From Solibaculum_A intestinale (GTDB lineage: Bacteria > Bacillota > Clostridia > Oscillospirales > Acutalibacteraceae): DNA of 64,000 nucleotides. Position numbers and translations under genes: made by a program. The notes beneath the pieces were generated by a model. The model saw nothing but the letters and a program-made list of their open reading frames with translations. It made no database searches and was not told the DNA's origin. This document shows, one piece after another, positions 60,398 to 64,000 of the stretch (positions are counted from its first letter, which is position 1; every line of letters starts with the position of its first letter). The stretch is from positions 3,490 to 67,489 of the forward strand of contig NZ_JBBMFD010000015.1 in assembly GCF_040096205.1 (NCBI RefSeq). Reading direction: 5' to 3'.

Positions 60398-61732
60398 TTA
60401 TTTCGCCAGCAATACGGTGAAGTTTTCCAGCGCCGTGACCAGTTCCTTCAAGAAACGGGAGGCAGGCGCGCCGTCGATCACCCGATGGTCGGCGGTGAGG
60501 GAAAGGTTCATGGCCGGATAGGTTTTGATCTCGCCGTTCACCACGCGGACCTTGGTCTCGATGGTGTTGACGCCCAGAATGGCGGTCTGCGGCGGATTGA
60601 TGACGGGAGTGAAGCTTTCCATGCCCAGAGAACCCAGGTTGGATACCGTGAAGGTACCGCCCGAAAGCAGGTCGGGCGCGATGGAACCCTTCTGGCAGGC
60701 TGCCGCCAGCTCTTTGGCTTCCTTGGCGATTTCCGAAAGGCTCTTACAATCGGCGTTGCGGATGGTGGGAACCATCAGGCCGCGCTCGGTATCCACCGCC
60801 ACGCCAAGGTGCACATGGGTAAACTGACGCACCTTATTGTCCACGCAATGGGCGTTGAAGTCGGGGTGGTTCTTGAGAACGCGGGAAACGGCGTAGAGGA
60901 TCACGTCGTTGATGGTGATCTTGCCCACGTTCAGGGCCTCGCCGCCCGCCTTGACCGCCGCGCGGAAGGCGTTGACCGCGGTCATGTCAAAGTGCATGTT
61001 GTATGTAAGCTGGGCAATGGTGGAAAGCGAATGAATCATGTTCTTCGCAATCACCTTGCGGATGTTGGTCATGGGAACGTCCACATACTCGGGGCCTTCC
61101 TCCGCCACGGCGGCGGCAGCGGGCACTGCGGGAGCATTCAGGTCGGCCATGCGCACGCGGCCGCCGATGCCGGTGCCTTCGATGCCGGAACCGGAACCCA
61201 CAAAGCCGTCTCTGGCGGCAAAGGTGGCGGCGTTGCCGGACGCGATCATGGCGTCAATGTCCCGCTCGATGATGCGACCGTTGGGGCCGGTAGCGGGAGC
61301 CACGGTATAATCCACACCCTGACGGGCAGCCAGGTTCTTCGCCCGGGGTGAAATTTTGATAAATTCATCCGCGCTGCGGGAAACCGTCTGGGCGGGTGCG
61401 GTTTGGGCCGTCTCTTCAGCAGGGGCGCTGTCTTCGCTGGCGGCCGGGGCCTCTTCCTCTTCCCCGGCGGGCTTAAACTGGGCGGTGCTTTCCCCGGGAT
61501 TGCCGATGACGCACACGTTCGTCAAACAAGGAACGTCGTCGCCTTCCTCAAAGAAGATGTCCAGCATAGTACCGGAGAGCTTGCTTTCCTCCTCGAACGA
61601 GGCTTTGTCCGTCTCGTAGGAAAAAAGGATGTCGCCGGGCGCAACGGTGTCGCCCACCTTTTTATGCCACTTTGCAATGATACAGCTTTCCACCGACTGT
61701 CCCTGCCGCGGCATGATTACTGCTGTTGCCAT
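60398..61732 (-). CDS. Dihydrolipoamide acyltransferase (E2)
   Basis: E2 moves the acetyl group from E1 to CoA. The 444-residue protein has one N-terminal lipoyl domain (1-75; ETDKASF with Lys43), an acidic Ala/Pro linker, a peripheral subunit-binding domain (about 124-160; ISPRAKNLAARQGVD), and a catalytic domain (about 220-444) ending with SLTADHRVIDGAPAS (the His). Start ATG 61732 with GGAGGG at 6 bases; the 20 residues before it are leader sequence. First gene of the operon. Confidence 0.95.
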   Translation of the reverse strand: MATAVIMPRQGQSVESCIIAKWHKKVGDTVAPGDILFSYETDKASFEEESKLSGTMLDIFFEEGDDVPCLTNVCVIGNPGESTAQFKPAGEEEEAPAASEDSAPAEETAQTAPAQTVSRSADEFIKISPRAKNLAARQGVDYTVAPATGPNGRIIERDIDAMIASGNAATFAARDGFVGSGSGIEGTGIGGRVRMADLNAPAVPAAAAVAEEGPEYVDVPMTNIRKVIAKNMIHSLSTIAQLTYNMHFDMTAVNAFRAAVKAGGEALNVGKITINDVILYAVSRVLKNHPDFNAHCVDNKVRQFTHVHLGVAVDTERGLMVPTIRNADCKSLSEIAKEAKELAAACQKGSIAPDLLSGGTFTVSNLGSLGMESFTPVINPPQTAILGVNTIETKVRVVNGEIKTYPAMNLSLTADHRVIDGAPASRFLKELVTALENFTVLLAK

Positions 61733-61786
61733 TTGGTTCCCTCCTGCGTCTGTAATTGTAACATTTGTGTGAAGTTTTGTGAAATT

Positions 61787-61832
61787 TAACACTCGCTGGT
61801 GTTATTTTATCATTTACACCCCCTCCTGTCAA
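61787..61832 (-). promoter_or_regulatory. Promoter and operator of the dehydrogenase operon
   Basis: Minus strand consensus TTGACA (61827-61832), 17-base spacer, TAAAAT (61804-61809). Immediately after the -10, at the expected start point, lies the dyad TAACAC-N6-GTGTTA (61787-61804). This position suits a repressor operator; the regulator is not identified. Confidence 0.75.
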
Positions 61833-61898
61833 CCGCCTGATCGGTAAAACCCCATAATTTTTGTTAAGGTATTGTGTACAAATTCGAAACGTTTGTCC

Positions 61899-61927
61899 TT
61901 GTGAGAGAGCGCCGGATGGGGTACAAT
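61899..61927 (+). promoter_or_regulatory. Promoter of the AEC transporter gene
   Basis: TTGTGA (61899-61904), 17-base spacer, TACAAT (61922-61927), about 50 bases before the start. Confidence 0.65.
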
Positions 61928-61977
61928 AAAAACCATGTGAAAAAGAACGGACGCGCAACCGGTGTGGAGGGGTTTGG

Positions 61978-62898
61978 ATGCTTGACAGCATAGCGGTCAT
62001 TGCCGAACAGGTGGCGATGCTGTATCTGATGATGGCGGCGGGGTTTTTCTGCTTTAAGAAAAAGCTCATCCGGGAAAACGGCGCAAAGCAAATGACCGAT
62101 CTGCTTTTATTCGTGGTTACCCCCTGCGTCATCGTCTCTTCCTTTGAAATCGAGTTTGACGCGGCGCTGCGCGACGGCATTCTGATCGCCACCGGCGTAG
62201 CGGTGGGCGCCCACGCATTGGCCATCGGGATCGGGATGCTCTTCTTTAAAAAAGAACCCGGCTCCCGCAGACGGGTGCTGCGCTTTTCGGTGGTGTTTTC
62301 CAACTGCGGCTTTATGTCCATCCCTCTGCTTTCCGCGCTGCTGGGCAGCCGCGGGGTCATTTACGGGGCGGCTTACTTAGGCGTCTTTAACATCGTCCAG
62401 TGGACCTACGGCGTTTACCTGATGACCGGGGACCGCAAACAGGTGTCGGTCAAAAAAGCAATTGTGAATCCCGGCGTCATCGGCCTGGCGCTGGCCTTGC
62501 CTATCTTCTTTTTCTCCATCCGGCTGCCGGACGTCCTTTCCCAGACCGTCGGGCAGCTCGCAAATCTGAACACGCCGTTGGCTATGGTGGTCATCGGGTG
62601 CCACATCGCGGCGGCAGACTTAAAACAAGCATTCTTAGACAAGTCCATTTACCTGGCGCTGGTACTACGCCTCTTAGCGGCTCCCCTGCTGGTCACTGCC
62701 CTGCTCCTCCCCTTCCACTTCGAACGGGACTTGCTTCTCGCCTGCGTCATCCCCGCCAGCGCCCCGGCAGCGGCCACCACTGCTTTGTTCTCCGACCGGT
62801 TCGGTCAGGACACTGGGCTTGCTTCCAGCATCGTGACGGTGACCACCCTGGTTTCCATTGTGACCATGCCGCTGCTGATCCTGGCGGCGTCCTTATAA
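61978..62898 (+). CDS. AEC-family transporter (auxin efflux carrier-like)
   Basis: The 306-residue membrane protein has about ten helices in two halves, with LLFVVTPCVIVSSF near the start (the Pro-broken helix), FSNCGFMSIPLLSALLG, LANLNTPLAMVVIGCHIA and CVIPASAPAAATTALF (second crossover). Bacterial AEC proteins move malate, malonate or similar acids, so a link to the malate and pyruvate enzymes here is possible. GGAGGGG lies 5 bases before ATG. It is divergent from the dehydrogenase operon. Confidence 0.9.
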   Translation: MLDSIAVIAEQVAMLYLMMAAGFFCFKKKLIRENGAKQMTDLLLFVVTPCVIVSSFEIEFDAALRDGILIATGVAVGAHALAIGIGMLFFKKEPGSRRRVLRFSVVFSNCGFMSIPLLSALLGSRGVIYGAAYLGVFNIVQWTYGVYLMTGDRKQVSVKKAIVNPGVIGLALALPIFFFSIRLPDVLSQTVGQLANLNTPLAMVVIGCHIAAADLKQAFLDKSIYLALVLRLLAAPLLVTALLLPFHFERDLLLACVIPASAPAAATTALFSDRFGQDTGLASSIVTVTTLVSIVTMPLLILAASL

Positions 62899-63197
62899 CA
62901 ATTTTTGCGGAGCCTCCGGGACCGTATTACAACGTTTCCGCCAAACTCTCTCCTCTGTGTATTAATCCACCGGGCTCTTTCACCACTGCCGTTTCGCAAA
63001 AAGGTGAGAAGCGCCCGGTTTTTCCGTGAAAGTCAAACAAGCGGCGAGCGGCAAGGCTGGGAAACCGGCTGACACAAACGCAAAACGGCGCTCACCCCCC
63101 TCGGCAGGAAGCCAAAAGGCCGGGCGCTCGCTTTTCCCCGGCCATGGAGGGCACGGCGGTTCCTTGTCGTCAAACCGCCTATGCCCACCTGTAAAAG
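62899..63197 (+). other. Gap with possible structured RNA
   Basis: About 300 GC-rich bases without a gene. AGCGCCCGG (63010-63018) is exactly complementary to CCGGGCGCT (63120-63128), closing a 100-base interval rich in local inverted pairs, and a terminator follows. It may be a small RNA or the 3' region of the AEC transcript. It matched no RNA family I can recall. Confidence 0.3.
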
Positions 63198-63233
63198 AAA
63201 AAGGAGCAGACGCCCGTGCGTCTGCTCCTTTTT
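63198..63233 (+). terminator. Strong terminator upstream of DUF6530-like unit
   Basis: A perfect 16-bp stem (63198-63213 with 63218-63233) with a CCGT loop, A-run on the left and T-run on the right; 300 bases after the AEC gene. Confidence 0.8.
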
Positions 63234-63274
63234 CACGTCTCCCTTTCCGTTTTCTGCGCAACATCCGGTTTTCC

Positions 63275-63339
63275 TTGACAATTCTGCGATTTCTGGTATT
63301 ATGCTTACTAAATTAGTAATTTACTAATTTAGTAAGCAT
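63275..63339 (+). promoter_or_regulatory. Promoter with double-palindrome operator
   Basis: TTGACA (63275-63280), 16-base spacer, TATTAT (63297-63302). From 63301 to 63339 runs a perfect 19-bp inverted repeat around one base. It is built of two 15-base palindromes, TTACTAA-A-TTAGTAA (63305-63319) and TTACTAA-T-TTAGTAA (63321-63335), spaced 16 bases apart. It covers the expected start site and ends just before the AAGGAGG of the next gene. Confidence 0.85.
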
Positions 63340-63354
63340 AAAGGAGGGATTGGC

Positions 63355-63867
63355 ATGAACATTCCCACTACCCTCAAGCACAAGCCGGTCATTGTCTCGG
63401 AAAATTACGAGAACATTGACGGACGTTCGGCTTACCATTCCGACGCAAAGGGGCTCTCTCTGGGCCTTGCCCAGTGGAACGACCGAGGCAAGGTGGACAT
63501 TTCCGCCAAGGTCTGGCGGTATACGGGAGAAAAATGGTCCAGGCAGTCGGAAGAGCTGCCCATGCACCGGGTGATTGACCTGGCCATTCTCCTGTGCCGG
63601 GCAAAACTTTACTTTCAGGACGCCTACCGGTACGAGAAGTTATATGATCCCGATAAGCCCGTGATCGACCGCATCGGCCTACAGGGGGACGCGATGACGG
63701 TGTCGGTCTGCACGGAGAATCCCAAGCTTGACGAGGACATCAAGCTTTTCCAGGACGCCCTGAGCCGGGACGACGAGTTCATCAGCGAGCGGCTTCACGC
63801 GCTGGCGAACCTGCTGGCGGAAATGGGGTACGGCATGCGCAGAAATCCCGGCTATTCCCACAAGTAG
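63355..63867 (+). CDS. DUF6530-like conserved protein
   Basis: The 170-residue cytoplasmic protein (LKHKPVIVSENYENIDGR, then SDAKGLSLGLAQWNDRG and IDRIGLQGDAMTV) matches a clostridial family I know as DUF6530; function unknown. There is no membrane segment or catalytic motif I can name. AAGGAGG precedes the ATG. It is controlled by the double-palindrome operator, so it is probably an inducible gene. Confidence 0.85.
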   Translation: MNIPTTLKHKPVIVSENYENIDGRSAYHSDAKGLSLGLAQWNDRGKVDISAKVWRYTGEKWSRQSEELPMHRVIDLAILLCRAKLYFQDAYRYEKLYDPDKPVIDRIGLQGDAMTVSVCTENPKLDEDIKLFQDALSRDDEFISERLHALANLLAEMGYGMRRNPGYSHK

Positions 63868-63970
63868 GGAAACCGGGATAGGGCCGTCGACGAATTCCCA
63901 TAGAGCGGCTCTCCCAGCCGCTTCCAGGCGTTTTCCATGCTGCACGGGTTATCCGATCAAAACGGCAAAG

Positions 63971-64000
63971 CGGGAGCGGGTGGAAATCCACCCGCTCCCG
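63971..64000 (+). terminator. Terminator hairpin at window end
   Basis: A perfect 14-bp stem CGGGAGCGGGTGGA/TCCACCCGCTCCCG with an AA loop reaches the last base, so the T-run, if any, is outside the window. Confidence 0.55.

Noticed and set aside
63010..63128. Cobalamin riboswitch or SRP RNA in the gap before the DUF6530-like gene
   Set aside because: A few bases resemble the B12 box on the other strand, but the other conserved elements are absent and no cobalamin gene follows; SRP core motifs are missing.

Overview
The window looks like chromosome of a strictly anaerobic, moderately GC-rich Clostridia member (Bacillota), most plausibly of the Oscillospiraceae/Ruminococcaceae kind. Grounds: the rimP-nusA-rnpM-rplGA-infB-rbfA order, several small proteins of families I know from gut Clostridia (DUF6440-, DUF6485-, DUF6530-, DUF6774-like, TSCPD), an Ech-type hydrogenase, cohesin/dockerin modules and pectin-degrading secreted enzymes. 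The taxonomic call is inference from gene content. No phage, insertion sequence, CRISPR array or rRNA was seen; there is one tRNA.

Region by region. 1-9.5 kb: the end of a glutathione peroxidase gene, then a long minus-strand transcription/translation operon (rimP, nusA, rnpM, rplGA, infB, rbfA, nrnA, truB), followed after a hairpin pair by ribF and nadA. 9.9-11.3 kb: a BTAD (SARP-like) regulator. 11.7-21.9 kb: one minus-strand unit, echABCDEF then hypA-hypF-hypC-hypD-hypE, i.e. a membrane-bound, ferredoxin-linked [NiFe] hydrogenase plus most of its maturation set (no hypB). 22-31 kb: a decayed nitroreductase gene; a 1179-residue secreted GH43 arabinanase-like protein; and a minus-strand trio made of a membrane-anchored cohesin-like protein, a secreted metallophosphoesterase carrying a cohesin-like domain and a dockerin, and a YibE/F membrane protein. 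31-39 kb: CarD-like, diguanylate cyclase, MerR, an arsR-permease-thioredoxin-Cys-rich cluster, tRNA-Ala(CGC) and a nitroreductase. 39-46.6 kb: FHA-FtsW/RodA-PBP wall-elongation genes, an FMN riboswitch with the riboflavin ECF S component RibU, a flavodoxin-like reductase, small conserved proteins and malic enzyme. 46.8-54 kb: an acyl-CoA-ligase-like and a polysaccharide pyruvyl transferase-like gene pair, then a 1290-residue secreted PL11 rhamnogalacturonan lyase. 54-61.8 kb: a 2-oxoacid dehydrogenase operon (E2, E3, fused E1 alpha-beta) with lipoate ligase and a PHP-domain protein. 61.9-64 kb: an AEC transporter, a possible structured RNA and a DUF6530-like gene behind a striking double-palindrome operator.

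How it fits together. The organism appears to open rhamnogalacturonan-I type pectin outside the cell: PL11 cuts the backbone and GH43 the arabinan side chains, and the two proteins share a two-domain cassette. It can turn pyruvate (or acetoin) into acetyl-CoA through a lipoate-dependent dehydrogenase, and can dispose of reduced ferredoxin as H2 through Ech with energy conservation. Flavin supply is represented by riboswitch-controlled RibU and by RibF. The least conventional elements are the shared cassette, the cohesin/dockerin phosphatase with its own anchor, the hyp set lacking hypB, and the paired operator before the DUF6530-like gene.
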